Shown: piece after piece, positions 19,443-28,693 of the stretch
How positions within the stretch are numbered: the first letter of the stretch is position 1
Layout of the letters: the number at the start of each line of letters is the position of its first letter
From: Alicycliphilus denitrificans K601
GTDB lineage: Bacteria > Pseudomonadota > Gammaproteobacteria > Burkholderiales > Burkholderiaceae_C
Assembly: GCF_000204645.1 (NCBI RefSeq)
Contig: NC_015422.1
Span: forward strand, 1,436,001 to 1,500,000
Reading direction: 5' to 3'
DNA length: 64,000 bases
Notes under the pieces: generated by a model
The model's input: the letters and a program-made list of their open reading frames with translations, nothing else
The model's database searches: none
Told to the model about the DNA's origin: nothing
Translations under genes and position numbers: made by a program

Positions 19443-20867
19443 GTGTCCAACCCCCAGTCTTGCAAAGGGCCCGTGGCCCCCCATGGATATGCCTGCAAGG
19501 GGCGCATGCGGCTTGGATGGGTCGCGGCCGTGGCGGCCGTCGCCCTGCTGGCGGCCGGCGGCGCCTGGTGGTGGCAGCAGCGCGGCGCGGCGCCGGCCCA
19601 GGGCCAGGCCGCCGGCCCGCGTTTCGGGGGCGGAGGCGCCCAGGCGCAGCCGGTCTCGGTGGGGCGGGTCGAGCGGCGCGACATGCGCGTGATGGTCAGC
19701 GCCATCGGCACGCTGCAGTCGCGCGCCACGGCCGTGGTGCGCACCAAGGTCAGCGGCGAGCTCAAGGCCCTGCACTTCAACGAGGGCGACGAGGTCAAGG
19801 CCGGGCAGCTGCTGGCCCAGATCGACCCGCGCAGCTACCAGGCCGCGTTCGACCAGGCACAGGGCACGCTGATGCGCGACCAGGCCCTGCTCAGGAACGC
19901 GCGGCTGGACCTGCAGCGCTACCAGGAGCTCAAGTCGCAGGACTCGATCGCCAGCCAGCAGGTGGATACCCAGGCGGCGCTGGTGCGCCAGTACGAGGGC
20001 ACGGTGGCGGCCGACCAGGCGCAGGTCGATGCCGCGCGGCTGCAGCTGTCGTACACGCGCGTGACGGCGCCCATCGCCGGGCGCCTTGGGTTGCGCCAGG
20101 CGGACCTGGGCAACGTGGTCAACCCGGCGGACGCCAACGGCATCGTCACCATCACGCAGCTGCGCCCCATCGACGCGGTGTTCTCCGTGCCCCAGGCGCA
20201 GCTGGACCGGATCCGCGAGCGCCAGGCGGGGGGCGCCGAGCTGCCCGTGGAGCTGTGGGACCGGGAGCAGCGGCAGCTGTTGGCGCGCGGGCGGCTGGGC
20301 GCGCTGGACAACGCCATTGACCTCACGACCGACACCCTCAAGGTCAAGGCGGCGTTCGCCAATGCCGACGGCAGGCTGTTCCCCAACCAGTTCGTGAACG
20401 TGAGGCTGCAGGTGGACCTGCTCAAGGACACGCTGACCGTGCCCGCGGCCGCCGTGCAGAACAACTACGTGTACCTGGTGCAGGACGACGGCACGGTCAC
20501 GCAGCGGCGCCTGCGCGTGGGCGTGGCCGACGGCGACCGCGTGAGCGTGGAGGGCGACCTGCCCGAGGGCGCGCAGGTCGTCACCGACGGGCTGGACCGC
20601 CTGCGCGAGGGCGCCAGGGTCATGGTGATCGATGCCCAGGCCGCCGCCAAGGCCGACCAGGCCGTGCAGGACGCGGGGCAGAGGCGCGCGCAGATGCTCA
20701 GGAACCTCACGCCCGAGCAGCGCGAGAAGCTCTCCAAAATGACGGCCGACGAGCGCAGGGCGTTCCTGCGCGGCCTGCGTGCGCAGCGGGAGGGCGCCGC
20801 GTCCACAGCGTCGGCCCCCGCATCGGCCCCGGCGCCGGCCGCTTCGCCGCCGCCCGCCGCGCGCTGA
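19443..20867 (+). CDS. mdtA: RND efflux periplasmic adaptor (MdtA-like)
   Basis: The membrane-fusion subunit that links an RND pump to an outer-membrane channel. The 474-residue protein has one N-terminal membrane segment (about residues 26-44), then the barrel-sandwich lipoyl region (VVRTKVSGELKALHFNEGDEV and VTAPIAGRLGLRQADLGNVV), an alpha-hairpin between them, and the beta-barrel domain (VNVRLQVDLL...TVPAAAVQNNYVYLV). The C-terminus adds a Gln/Arg-rich helix containing a TPEQREKLSKMTADERRAFL segment and an Ala/Pro tail, longer than E. coli MdtA (415). The GTG at 19443 has GGAGA seven bases upstream. It is the first gene of mdtABC-oprM. Confidence 0.92.
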   Translation: MSNPQSCKGPVAPHGYACKGRMRLGWVAAVAAVALLAAGGAWWWQQRGAAPAQGQAAGPRFGGGGAQAQPVSVGRVERRDMRVMVSAIGTLQSRATAVVRTKVSGELKALHFNEGDEVKAGQLLAQIDPRSYQAAFDQAQGTLMRDQALLRNARLDLQRYQELKSQDSIASQQVDTQAALVRQYEGTVAADQAQVDAARLQLSYTRVTAPIAGRLGLRQADLGNVVNPADANGIVTITQLRPIDAVFSVPQAQLDRIRERQAGGAELPVELWDREQRQLLARGRLGALDNAIDLTTDTLKVKAAFANADGRLFPNQFVNVRLQVDLLKDTLTVPAAAVQNNYVYLVQDDGTVTQRRLRVGVADGDRVSVEGDLPEGAQVVTDGLDRLREGARVMVIDAQAAAKADQAVQDAGQRRAQMLRNLTPEQREKLSKMTADERRAFLRGLRAQREGAASTASAPASAPAPAASPPPAAR

Positions 20868-20903
20868 AGACGGGCCGTTGCCGCCATCCACCGCCGTAGC
20901 GCC

Positions 20904-23900
20904 ATGAACCTGTCGCGCCTTTTCATCCTGCGCCCGATCGCCACCTCGCTGCTGATGGTGGCCATCCTGGTCGCGGGCATGCTCGCCTACCGGCTGTTGC
21001 CGATCTCCGCGCTGCCCGAGGTGGACTACCCCACCATCCAGGTCACCACGCTCTACCCCGGCGCCAGCCCGGACGTGATGACCTCCAACGTCACCGCGCC
21101 GCTGGAGCGCCAGTTCGGCCAGATGCCTGGCCTGGCGCAGATGTCTTCCACGAGCTCGGGCGGGGCCTCGGTCATCACGCTGCGCTTCGCGCTCGACTAC
21201 GGCCTGGACGTGGCCGAGCAGCAGGTGCAGGCGGCCATCAACGCGGGCGCCAATCTGCTGCCGGGTGACCTGCCCATGCCGCCGCTGTACAGCAAGGTCA
21301 ACCCGGCGGACGCGCCCATCCTCACGCTGGCCGTCACCTCGCCCAGCCTGCCCGTGATCCGCATCAACGACCTGGTGGAGAACCGCCTCGCGCCCAAGCT
21401 CTCGCAGGTCGGCGGCGTGGGTCTGGTGGCGATCGCCGGGGGGCGCAGGCCGGCGGTGCGCATCCAGGCCAACCCGCAGGCACTGGCGTCGGTGGGGCTG
21501 TCGCTGGAGGACCTGCGCGGCGCGATAGCCGCGGCCAACGTCAAGCAGCCCAAGGGCGGCTTCGACGGGCCGCTGCGCGCCACGACCATAGACGCCAACG
21601 ACCAGCTGCAGTCGGCGCAGGAATACCGCGACCTGATCATCGCCTACCGCAACGGCAACCCCGTGCGCCTGTCCGCCGTGGCGGATACCGTGGACGACGC
21701 CGAGAACACGCGCCTGGCGGCCTGGGCGGGCACGCCGGACGATGGCTCCAAGGCGGCCGTGATCCTCAACATCAAGCGCCAGCCCGGCGCCAACGTGATC
21801 GAGACGGTGGACCGCGTGAAGGCGCTGCTGCCGCAGCTGGAGGAGACGCTGCCCGCGTCGCTGCAGGTCCACGTGCTCACCGACCGCACCGTCACCATCC
21901 GCGCATCGGTGCGCGACATGCAGCACGAGCTGCTGCTGGCCGTGGCGCTGGTGGTGGCGGTGATCTTCGTGTTTCTGAGGAGCGGCACGGCCACGCTGAT
22001 TCCCAGCTTCGCCGTGCCGTTGTCGCTCATCGGCACCTTCGGGGTGATGTACCTGGCGGGCTTTTCGATCAACAACCTGACGCTGATGGCGCTCACCATC
22101 TCGACCGGCTTCGTGGTGGACGACGCCATCGTCATGATCGAGAACATCGCCCGCTACGTCGAGGCGGGCGAGCCGCCGCTCGCTGCCGCGCTCAAGGGCG
22201 CCAGGCAGATCGGCTTCACCATCATCTCGCTGACCATCTCGCTGATCGCAGTGCTGATCCCGCTCCTGTTCATGGGCGACGTGGTGGGGCGGCTGTTCCA
22301 CGAGTTCGCCATCACCATGGCGGTGTCGATACTGATCTCGGCGGTGATCTCGCTGTCCTTCACTCCCATGCTGTGCGCGCGCCTGCTGCGCCACACGCCC
22401 GAGGAGAGCCACAGCCGCCTGTACCAGGCCACGGGGCGGTTCTTCGAGCGCACCATCGCGCTCTATGGGCGCACGCTGGGCGTGGTGCTGGAGCACCGCA
22501 TGCTGGTCTGGCTGGTGTTCCTGGCCACGCTGGCGCTCACCGCGCTGCTGTACCTGGTGGTGCCCAAGGGGTTCTTTCCGGTGCAGGACACGGGCACGCT
22601 GCAGGCCACCACCGTGGCCGACCAGTCCATCTCCTTCGCGGCCATGGCCGAACGCCAGCAGCAGATGGCCGAGCGCATCCTGCGCGACCCGGCCGTCAAG
22701 AGCGTGTCCTCCTTCATCGGCGTGGATGGCAGCAACACCACGCTCAACAGCGGGCGCATGCAGATCGACCTGCAGCCCCACGGCCAGCGCGACAGCCTGG
22801 CCGTGGTGCTGCGCCGCCTGAGCGACGATACCGGCAGCATGCCCGGCATGCGCCTGTACCTGCAACCCGTGCAGGACCTGACCATCGAGGACCGCGTGGC
22901 GCGCACGCAGTACCAGCTGCTGCTGTCCTCGCCCGACATGGAGCAGCTCACGCGCAGCACGCAGGCGCTGCTGGAGCGCCTGCTGGCCACGCCCGGCCTG
23001 GTGGATGTGGCCAGCGACCTGCAGGGCCAGGGCCGCCAGGCCTACGTCTCGATCGACCGCGCCCAGGCCAGCCGCCTGGGCGTGACGGTGGCGGCCGTCG
23101 ACACGGCGCTCTACAACGCCTTCGGCCAGCGGCTCATCTCCACCATCTTCACGCAGTCCAACCAGTACCGCGTGGTGCTGGAGGTGGCGCCGCAGTTCAA
23201 GATCGGCCCCGAGGCGCTGGCCAGCATCTACGTGCCGTCGAGCGGCGGCACGCCCGTGCCCCTGTCCTCGCTGGCGCGGGTGGAGGAGCGCAGCATGGCG
23301 CTGGCCGTCAACCACGTGGGGCAGCTGCCGGCCAGCACGATCTCGTTCAACACGGCGCCGGGCGTGTCGCTGGGCCAGGCCGTCAAGGCCATCGAGCGCG
23401 CGCGCGACGACCTGCGCGCCCAGGGGCAGATGCCCATCTCGGTGGACATGGCCTTCCAGGGTGCGGCGCTGGCGTTCCAGGCGTCGCTGACCAACACGCT
23501 GCTGCTGATCCTGGCGGCGGTGATCACCATGTACATCGTGCTGGGGGTGCTGTACGAGAGCACCATCCACCCCGTGACCATCCTGTCCACGCTGCCCTCG
23601 GCCGGGGTGGGCGCGCTGCTGGCGCTGGGGATGGCGGGGCTGGAGATCGACATCATCGCCGTCATCGGCATCGTGCTCCTGATCGGTATCGTGAAGAAGA
23701 ACGCCATCATGATGATCGACTTCGCGCTCGATGCACAGCGCGAGCAGGGGCTGTCCGCGCGCGAGGCGATCTACCAGGCCTGCCTGCTGCGCTTTCGCCC
23801 CATCCTCATGACCACGCTGGCGGCGCTGCTGGGGGCGCTGCCGTTGATGCTGGGGCAGGGGGTGGGCAGCGAGCTGCGCCATCCGCTGGGGGTGACCATG

Positions 23901-24020
23901 GTGGGGGGGCTGATACTGAGCCAGCTGCTCACGCTGTTCACCACGCCGGTGATCTATCTCACGTTTGAGGGGTGGGCGCAGAGGTGGCGTGGGGCCAGGG
24001 TTGGGGTTGAAAATGCCTAA
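20904..24020 (+). CDS. mdtB: RND efflux pump subunit (MdtB-like)
   Basis: An inner-membrane drug/proton antiporter of the HAE1 family, 1038 residues. It begins with the typical [19 protein letters not shown] and has two large periplasmic loops. The proton-relay aspartates are in [14 protein letters not shown] (about residue 400), and the second-half helix signature is [15 protein letters not shown] (about 930). Both MdtB and MdtC relatives pair as a heterotrimer (B2C in E. coli), and two distinct RND genes in tandem here suggest the same. It is 36 bp after mdtA. The gap to mdtC is unusually long (120 bp) and holds repeat debris. Confidence 0.92.
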   Translation: MNLSRLFILRPIATSLLMVAILVAGMLAYRLLPISALPEVDYPTIQVTTLYPGASPDVMTSNVTAPLERQFGQMPGLAQMSSTSSGGASVITLRFALDYGLDVAEQQVQAAINAGANLLPGDLPMPPLYSKVNPADAPILTLAVTSPSLPVIRINDLVENRLAPKLSQVGGVGLVAIAGGRRPAVRIQANPQALASVGLSLEDLRGAIAAANVKQPKGGFDGPLRATTIDANDQLQSAQEYRDLIIAYRNGNPVRLSAVADTVDDAENTRLAAWAGTPDDGSKAAVILNIKRQPGANVIETVDRVKALLPQLEETLPASLQVHVLTDRTVTIRASVRDMQHELLLAVALVVAVIFVFLRSGTATLIPSFAVPLSLIGTFGVMYLAGFSINNLTLMALTISTGFVVDDAIVMIENIARYVEAGEPPLAAALKGARQIGFTIISLTISLIAVLIPLLFMGDVVGRLFHEFAITMAVSILISAVISLSFTPMLCARLLRHTPEESHSRLYQATGRFFERTIALYGRTLGVVLEHRMLVWLVFLATLALTALLYLVVPKGFFPVQDTGTLQATTVADQSISFAAMAERQQQMAERILRDPAVKSVSSFIGVDGSNTTLNSGRMQIDLQPHGQRDSLAVVLRRLSDDTGSMPGMRLYLQPVQDLTIEDRVARTQYQLLLSSPDMEQLTRSTQALLERLLATPGLVDVASDLQGQGRQAYVSIDRAQASRLGVTVAAVDTALYNAFGQRLISTIFTQSNQYRVVLEVAPQFKIGPEALASIYVPSSGGTPVPLSSLARVEERSMALAVNHVGQLPASTISFNTAPGVSLGQAVKAIERARDDLRAQGQMPISVDMAFQGAALAFQASLTNTLLLILAAVITMYIVLGVLYESTIHPVTILSTLPSAGVGALLALGMAGLEIDIIAVIGIVLLIGIVKKNAIMMIDFALDAQREQGLSAREAIYQACLLRFRPILMTTLAALLGALPLMLGQGVGSELRHPLGVTMVGGLILSQLLTLFTTPVIYLTFEGWAQRWRGARVGVENA

Positions 24021-24030
24021 AACCTTTTGT

Positions 24031-24060
24031 TTCCGGGCGCTGGCAGCTCTTCTTTTTGAT
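24031..24060. repeat. Half-site of the dispersed palindrome in the mdtB-mdtC gap
   Basis: GCGCTGGCAGCT (24037-24048) followed by TTTTTGAT, matching the right half of the repeat family; the left half is not recognisable. Confidence 0.55.
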
Positions 24061-24090
24061 GTGGCTGGCTGGGATGTGCGCTCAAGGCTT

Positions 24091-24124
24091 AATTGGAATC
24101 CGACCCCAATTACGACCCCAGTTA
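24091..24124. repeat. Palindrome plus tandem CGACCCCA(A/G)TTA repeats upstream of mdtC
   Basis: An AATTGG...CCAATT imperfect palindrome (24091-24111) overlaps two 12-mers, CGACCCCAATTA (24101-24112) and CGACCCCAGTTA (24113-24124), differing at one base. It looks like debris from a REP-type element; it lies 16 bases before the mdtC start. Confidence 0.6.
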
Positions 24125-24140
24125 GAGGGGGAGGCGCGGC

Positions 24141-27100
24141 ATGAGCCCCTCGGCGCTCTTCGTCCACCGCCCCGTCGCCACCATGCTCCTGACCATCGGC
24201 CTGGCGCTGGCCGGTGCCGTGTCGTTCTTCCTGCTGCCCGTGGCGCCGCTGCCGCAGGTGGACTACCCCACCATCTCCGTCACCGCCAGCTTGCCCGGTG
24301 CCAGCCCCGACACCATGGCCGCCACGGTGGCCACGCCGCTGGAGCGCTCGCTGGGGGCGATCGCCGGGGTCAACGAGATCACTTCGCGCTCCACGCTGGG
24401 CAATACGCGCATCACGCTGCAGTTCGACCTCTCGCGCACCGTTGACAGCGCCGCGCACGACGTGCAGGCCGCCATCAACGCGGCGCGCACGCTGCTGCCC
24501 TCGGGCATGCCCAGCAACCCCACCTACCGCAAGATCAATCCGGCGGACGCGCCCATCATGATTCTGGCGCTGACGTCCAGCAGCCTCACGCGCGGGCAGA
24601 TGTACGACGCCGCCTCCACGGTCATCGCGCAGAAACTCTCGCAGGTCGAGGGCGTGGGGCAGGCCGCGGTGAGCGGCGGCGCGCTGCCCGCCGTGCGCGT
24701 GGAGCTCGACCCGCTGCGCCTGGCGGCCAACGGCATATCGCTGGAGCAGGTGCGCAGCGCCATCACCGGCAACAACGCCAACCGGCCGCTGGGCGCCGTG
24801 GAGCGCGAGGACCATTACTGGCAGCTGGCCACCAACGACCAGGCGCGCGTGGCGGCCGAGTACGCGCCGCTGGTGCTGCGCTGGAACAACGGCCAGGCCG
24901 TGCGCCTGTCGGACGTGGCCGACGTGCTCGACTCGGTGCAGGACGTGCGCAACTACGGCGTGGCCAACGGCAAGCCGGCCATCCTGCTGCAGGTCTACAA
25001 GCAGCCGGGCGCCAACATCCTGGAGGCGGTGGACAAGGTGCGCGCCCTGCTGCCGCAGCTCAAGGCATCGATCCCCGCCGCCATCGACCTGACCGTGGTG
25101 TCCGACCGCACGCCCACGCTGCGCGCCTCGGTGCAGGAGGTCGAGCGTACCCTGCTGCTCGCCGTGGCGCTGGTGATCCTGGTGGTGTTCCTGTTCCTGC
25201 GCAACGGCCGCGCCGCCCTGGTGCCGGCCGTGGCCGTGCCCGCGTCGCTGGCGGGCACGTTCGGCGTGATGTACCTGGCGGGCTATACGCTGGACAACCT
25301 CTCGCTCATGGCCCTCACGGTGGCGACGGGCTTCGTGGTGGACGACGCCATCGTGGTGCTGGAGAACGTGCTGCGCCACATGGAGCGCGGCAAGAGCGCG
25401 CTGCAGGCGGCGCTGGACGGCACGCGCGAGATCGGCTTCACCGTCGTGTCCATGAGCCTGTCGCTGATCGCGGTGTTCGTGCCCATCCTGTTCATGGGCG
25501 GCATCGTGGGGCGGTTCTTCCGCGAGTTCGCGGTCGTCATGTCCTCGGCCATCCTGGTGTCCATGGTGGTGTCGCTGACCACCACGCCCATGATGTGCGC
25601 GCACCTCTTGCGCGCGCCGCAGGCGCAAGCGGCGCCGCGCAGGGCGTGGGCGCGCGTGGCGGCATGGCTGGGGCGGATCGAGCGCGCCAGCCGGCGCCTG
25701 TACCGCCGCACGCTGGCCTGGGGCCTGCGCCACCAGCCGCTGGTGCTGCTGTCGCTGGCGGCGGTGGTGGCGTTGAACGTGCACCTGTACATGGCCATCG
25801 ACAAGGGCTTCATGCCCGAGCAGGACACGGGCCGCATCATGGGCTTCATCCGCGCCGACCAGGCCAGTTCCTTCCAGGCCATGCAGCAGCGCATCCAGCG
25901 CTTCCTCGCCATCGTGCAGCAGGACCCGGCGGTGGAGTACGTGATGGGCTCCACGGGCGGCGGGCAGATCAACGCGGCCAACATGTTCATGACGCTCAAG
26001 CCCCTGGCCGAGCGCAAGGTGTCGTCCGACGAGGTCATCGACCGGCTGCGCGAAAAGCTCAGGAACGAGCCCGGCGCGCGCCTGTTCATGATGAAGCAGA
26101 CCGACGTGCGCATCGGCGGGCGCCAGAGCATGGCCTCGTTCGACTACACGCTGCAGTCCGACGGCGTGGAGGAGCTGCGCGCCTGGGAGCCGCGCATACG
26201 CCAGGTGATGAGCGAGCTGCCCGAGCTGGAGGACGTGAACAGCGACGTGCAGGACTACGGCGTGCAGACCTCGCTGGTCATAGACCGCGACGCGATCAAG
26301 CGCCTGGGCTTGTCCATGGCGCAGATCGACGCCACCCTGAATGACGCCTTCGGCCAGCGCCAGGTGGGCGTGATCTACAACCCGCTGAACCAGTACCGCG
26401 TGGTGATGGAGGCGGCGCCGCGCTTCCTGCAAAGCCCCGAGACGCTGCGCGGCTTCTTCTTCGTCAACGCCAGCGGCAAGCAGGTGCCGCTCACGGCGTT
26501 CGCGCGCATCGCCACCACCAACACGCCGCTGGCCGTGAGCCACCAGGGCGGCACGCCCGCCAGCACCATCAGCTACAGCCTGGCGCCGGGCGTGTCGCTG
26601 TCGCAGGCCAATGACGCCATCCGCGCCGCCGTGGCGCGGCTGGGCGTGCCGGTGTCGGTGCGCGGCAGTTTCAGCGGCACGGCGGGGGCCTTCCAGCAGT
26701 CGCTGGCGGGACAGCCGCTCCTCATCCTGGCGGCCATCCTCACCATCTACTTGGTGCTGGGCGTGCTGTACGAGGATCTGGTGCACCCGCTGACCATCCT
26801 GTCCACGCTGCCCTCGGCAGGGGTGGGGGCGCTGCTTGCGCTGATGCTGTTCAAGACCGAGTTCTCGCTGATCGCCTTCATCGGGGTGATCCTGCTCATC
26901 GGCATCGTCAAGAAGAACGCCATCATGATGATCGACTTCGCCCTGTCGCGCGAACGCGGCGGCCACACCACGCCAGCCCAGGCCATCTACCGCGCCTGCG
27001 ACCTGCGCCTGCGCCCCATCCTCATGACCAGCCTGGCCGCCATCATGGGCGCGCTGCCGCTGGCCCTGGGCCAGGGCATAGGCGCCGAGCTGCGCCGGCC

Positions 27101-27266
27101 GCTGGGGCTGGCCATCGTGGGCGGGCTGCTGGTGAGCCAGCTGCTCACGCTCTACACCACGCCCGTGGTCTACGTGCAGCTCGACCGGCTGCGCCGCCGC
27201 GTGAACCGCTGGTTTTCAATGAAAAACCGCTCTAGCGCCCGTCCATCAAGCGCTGGCAGCTATTGA
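24141..27266 (+). CDS. mdtC: RND efflux pump subunit (MdtC-like)
   Basis: The second RND subunit, 1041 residues. It begins [20 protein letters not shown], has the proton-relay motif [14 protein letters not shown] near residue 405 and [15 protein letters not shown] near 925. The start at 24141 follows GGGGGAGG. It probably assembles with MdtB and the adaptor. The last 18 codons, including the TGA stop, are a copy of the dispersed palindrome (27212-27270), giving an unusual Ser/Arg-rich tail [10 protein letters not shown] after the normal end of the protein. The stop is two bases before the ATG of the outer-membrane factor gene. Confidence 0.92.
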   Translation: MSPSALFVHRPVATMLLTIGLALAGAVSFFLLPVAPLPQVDYPTISVTASLPGASPDTMAATVATPLERSLGAIAGVNEITSRSTLGNTRITLQFDLSRTVDSAAHDVQAAINAARTLLPSGMPSNPTYRKINPADAPIMILALTSSSLTRGQMYDAASTVIAQKLSQVEGVGQAAVSGGALPAVRVELDPLRLAANGISLEQVRSAITGNNANRPLGAVEREDHYWQLATNDQARVAAEYAPLVLRWNNGQAVRLSDVADVLDSVQDVRNYGVANGKPAILLQVYKQPGANILEAVDKVRALLPQLKASIPAAIDLTVVSDRTPTLRASVQEVERTLLLAVALVILVVFLFLRNGRAALVPAVAVPASLAGTFGVMYLAGYTLDNLSLMALTVATGFVVDDAIVVLENVLRHMERGKSALQAALDGTREIGFTVVSMSLSLIAVFVPILFMGGIVGRFFREFAVVMSSAILVSMVVSLTTTPMMCAHLLRAPQAQAAPRRAWARVAAWLGRIERASRRLYRRTLAWGLRHQPLVLLSLAAVVALNVHLYMAIDKGFMPEQDTGRIMGFIRADQASSFQAMQQRIQRFLAIVQQDPAVEYVMGSTGGGQINAANMFMTLKPLAERKVSSDEVIDRLREKLRNEPGARLFMMKQTDVRIGGRQSMASFDYTLQSDGVEELRAWEPRIRQVMSELPELEDVNSDVQDYGVQTSLVIDRDAIKRLGLSMAQIDATLNDAFGQRQVGVIYNPLNQYRVVMEAAPRFLQSPETLRGFFFVNASGKQVPLTAFARIATTNTPLAVSHQGGTPASTISYSLAPGVSLSQANDAIRAAVARLGVPVSVRGSFSGTAGAFQQSLAGQPLLILAAILTIYLVLGVLYEDLVHPLTILSTLPSAGVGALLALMLFKTEFSLIAFIGVILLIGIVKKNAIMMIDFALSRERGGHTTPAQAIYRACDLRLRPILMTSLAAIMGALPLALGQGIGAELRRPLGLAIVGGLLVSQLLTLYTTPVVYVQLDRLRRRVNRWFSMKNRSSARPSSAGSY

Positions 27267-27270
27267 ATAT
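27212..27270. repeat. Dispersed palindromic repeat forming the end of mdtC and the start region of the OMF gene
   Basis: Half-site CTCTAGCGC (27230-27238), 11-bp spacer, GCGCTGGCAGCTAT (27250-27263). It supplies the terminal residues and stop codon of mdtC and reaches the ATG of the next gene at 27269. It is one of the best conserved copies. Confidence 0.8.
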
Positions 27271-28681
27271 GAAGCATACCGCCCTTGCCGCCACCGCCTT
27301 GCTGCTCGCCGCCGGCTGCTCCACGCAGCCCGCGTACCAGCGCCCCGCGATCGCGCTGCCCGCGCAGTTCAAGGAGGCCACGGCCGCCGCCGCGCAGGCC
27401 GGCATCTGGCGCCCCGCGCAGCCGCAGGACGCAGCGCCGCCCGAAGAGTGGTGGCGCCTGTACGGCGATCCCGTGCTCGACGACCTGCAGCAGCGCGCTG
27501 CCGTTGCCAACCCCGGCATCGCCCAGGCCGTGGCGCGCCTGCGCGCGGCGCAGGCGGCCGTGGCCGGCAGCCGCGCCGCGCTGCTGCCCACGCTGGGCGC
27601 CAGCAGCAGCGCCACGCGCGCGCGCGGCGCCAGTACCGCGAACACGGCCGGCCCCGCCACCAGCTACTCGCTGGGCCTGAACGCGGGCTGGGAGATCGAC
27701 CTGTGGGGCCGCCTCTCGGGCGCTGCCAGCGCCGCAGAGGCCAGCGCCCAGGCCAGCGGCGCGGACCTGGCCGCCGCGCGCCTGTCGCTGCAGGCCACAG
27801 CCGCGCAGACCTACTTCGCGCTGCGCGCCGCAGAGGCGCAAGGCGCGCTGCTGCGGGACACGCTCGCCGCCTACGAGCAAAGCTGGCAGCTCACGCGCAA
27901 CCGCGAGCGCGCAGGCGTCGCATCGCCCGCCGACGTGGCCCAGGCCGAGGCGCAGTACAAGAGCACGCAGGCCCAGCTGCTCGAAGCCGAGACCAGCCGC
28001 GCGCAGATCGAGCACGCGCTCGCCGCGCTCATCGGCCTGCCGCCCGCCGCCTTCGGCCTGGACGCCACGGCCCGCCTGCCCGCGCCGCCCGAGGTGCCGG
28101 CCGAGCTGCCGTCGCGGCTGCTGGAACGCCGCCCCGACATCGCCGCCGCCGAGCGCCGCGTGGCGGCCGCCAACGCCCAGGTGGGCGTGGCGCAGTCGGC
28201 GTTCTTCCCCGCGCTCACGCTCTCGGCGGCGGGGGGCTGGCGCGGTGCGTCGCTGGGCGACCTGGTCGGCGCGCCCAACCTGTTCTGGTCGCTGGGCCCG
28301 GCGCTTGCGCTCACGCTGTTCGACGGTGGCGCGCGCTCGGCTGCCGTGGAGTCGGCCCGCGCCTCGCTCGACCTGGCGGCGGCCGGCTACCGCCAGGCCG
28401 TCATCACCGCGCTGCAGGAGGTGGAGGACAACCTCGCTGCCGCTACGTCCCTGGCGCGAGAGGAACAGGTGCAGACCGAGGCCGTCGCCGCCGCGCAGAG
28501 GGCGCTCACCATCGCCACCAACCAGTACAAGGCCGGCACGGTGGGCTACCTCAACGTGCTCTCGGCCCAGACCACGGTGCTGTCCGCGCAGCGCGGGCTC
28601 ATCGACGTGAAGAACCGGCGGCTGGCTGCGGTGAACACGCTGCTCAAGAACGTGGCGGGACGGTGGGACGGCCCGCCGTAG
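27269..28681 (+). CDS. Outer-membrane efflux lipoprotein (OprM/NodT family)
   Basis: The TolC-like channel of the tripartite pump, 470 residues. The lipobox LAAGC puts the lipidated Cys near residue 17. Two OEP repeats are visible, each with long Ala/Gln-rich helices; landmark segments are PEEWWRLYGDPVLDDL, ALLPTLGASSS, GWEIDLWGRL, ERRPDIAAAERRVAAAN and FFPALTLSAAGG. The ATG at 27269 is used rather than the in-frame TTG at 27263, which lies inside the mdtC stop. It is the last gene of the mdtABC operon and converges on mutS, with only 12 bp between the stops. Confidence 0.93.
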   Translation: MKHTALAATALLLAAGCSTQPAYQRPAIALPAQFKEATAAAAQAGIWRPAQPQDAAPPEEWWRLYGDPVLDDLQQRAAVANPGIAQAVARLRAAQAAVAGSRAALLPTLGASSSATRARGASTANTAGPATSYSLGLNAGWEIDLWGRLSGAASAAEASAQASGADLAAARLSLQATAAQTYFALRAAEAQGALLRDTLAAYEQSWQLTRNRERAGVASPADVAQAEAQYKSTQAQLLEAETSRAQIEHALAALIGLPPAAFGLDATARLPAPPEVPAELPSRLLERRPDIAAAERRVAAANAQVGVAQSAFFPALTLSAAGGWRGASLGDLVGAPNLFWSLGPALALTLFDGGARSAAVESARASLDLAAAGYRQAVITALQEVEDNLAAATSLAREEQVQTEAVAAAQRALTIATNQYKAGTVGYLNVLSAQTTVLSAQRGLIDVKNRRLAAVNTLLKNVAGRWDGPP

Positions 28682-28693
28682 CGGCCGCTTCCG

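Noticed and set aside
19275..26966. A 2563-codon open frame on the minus strand across mdtA, mdtB and mdtC
   Set aside because: It is antisense to three clear RND efflux genes. In GC-rich genomes with strong third-position G/C bias, one antisense frame is often free of stops. Its translation is a low-complexity Arg/His/Gln/Ala mixture with no domain.
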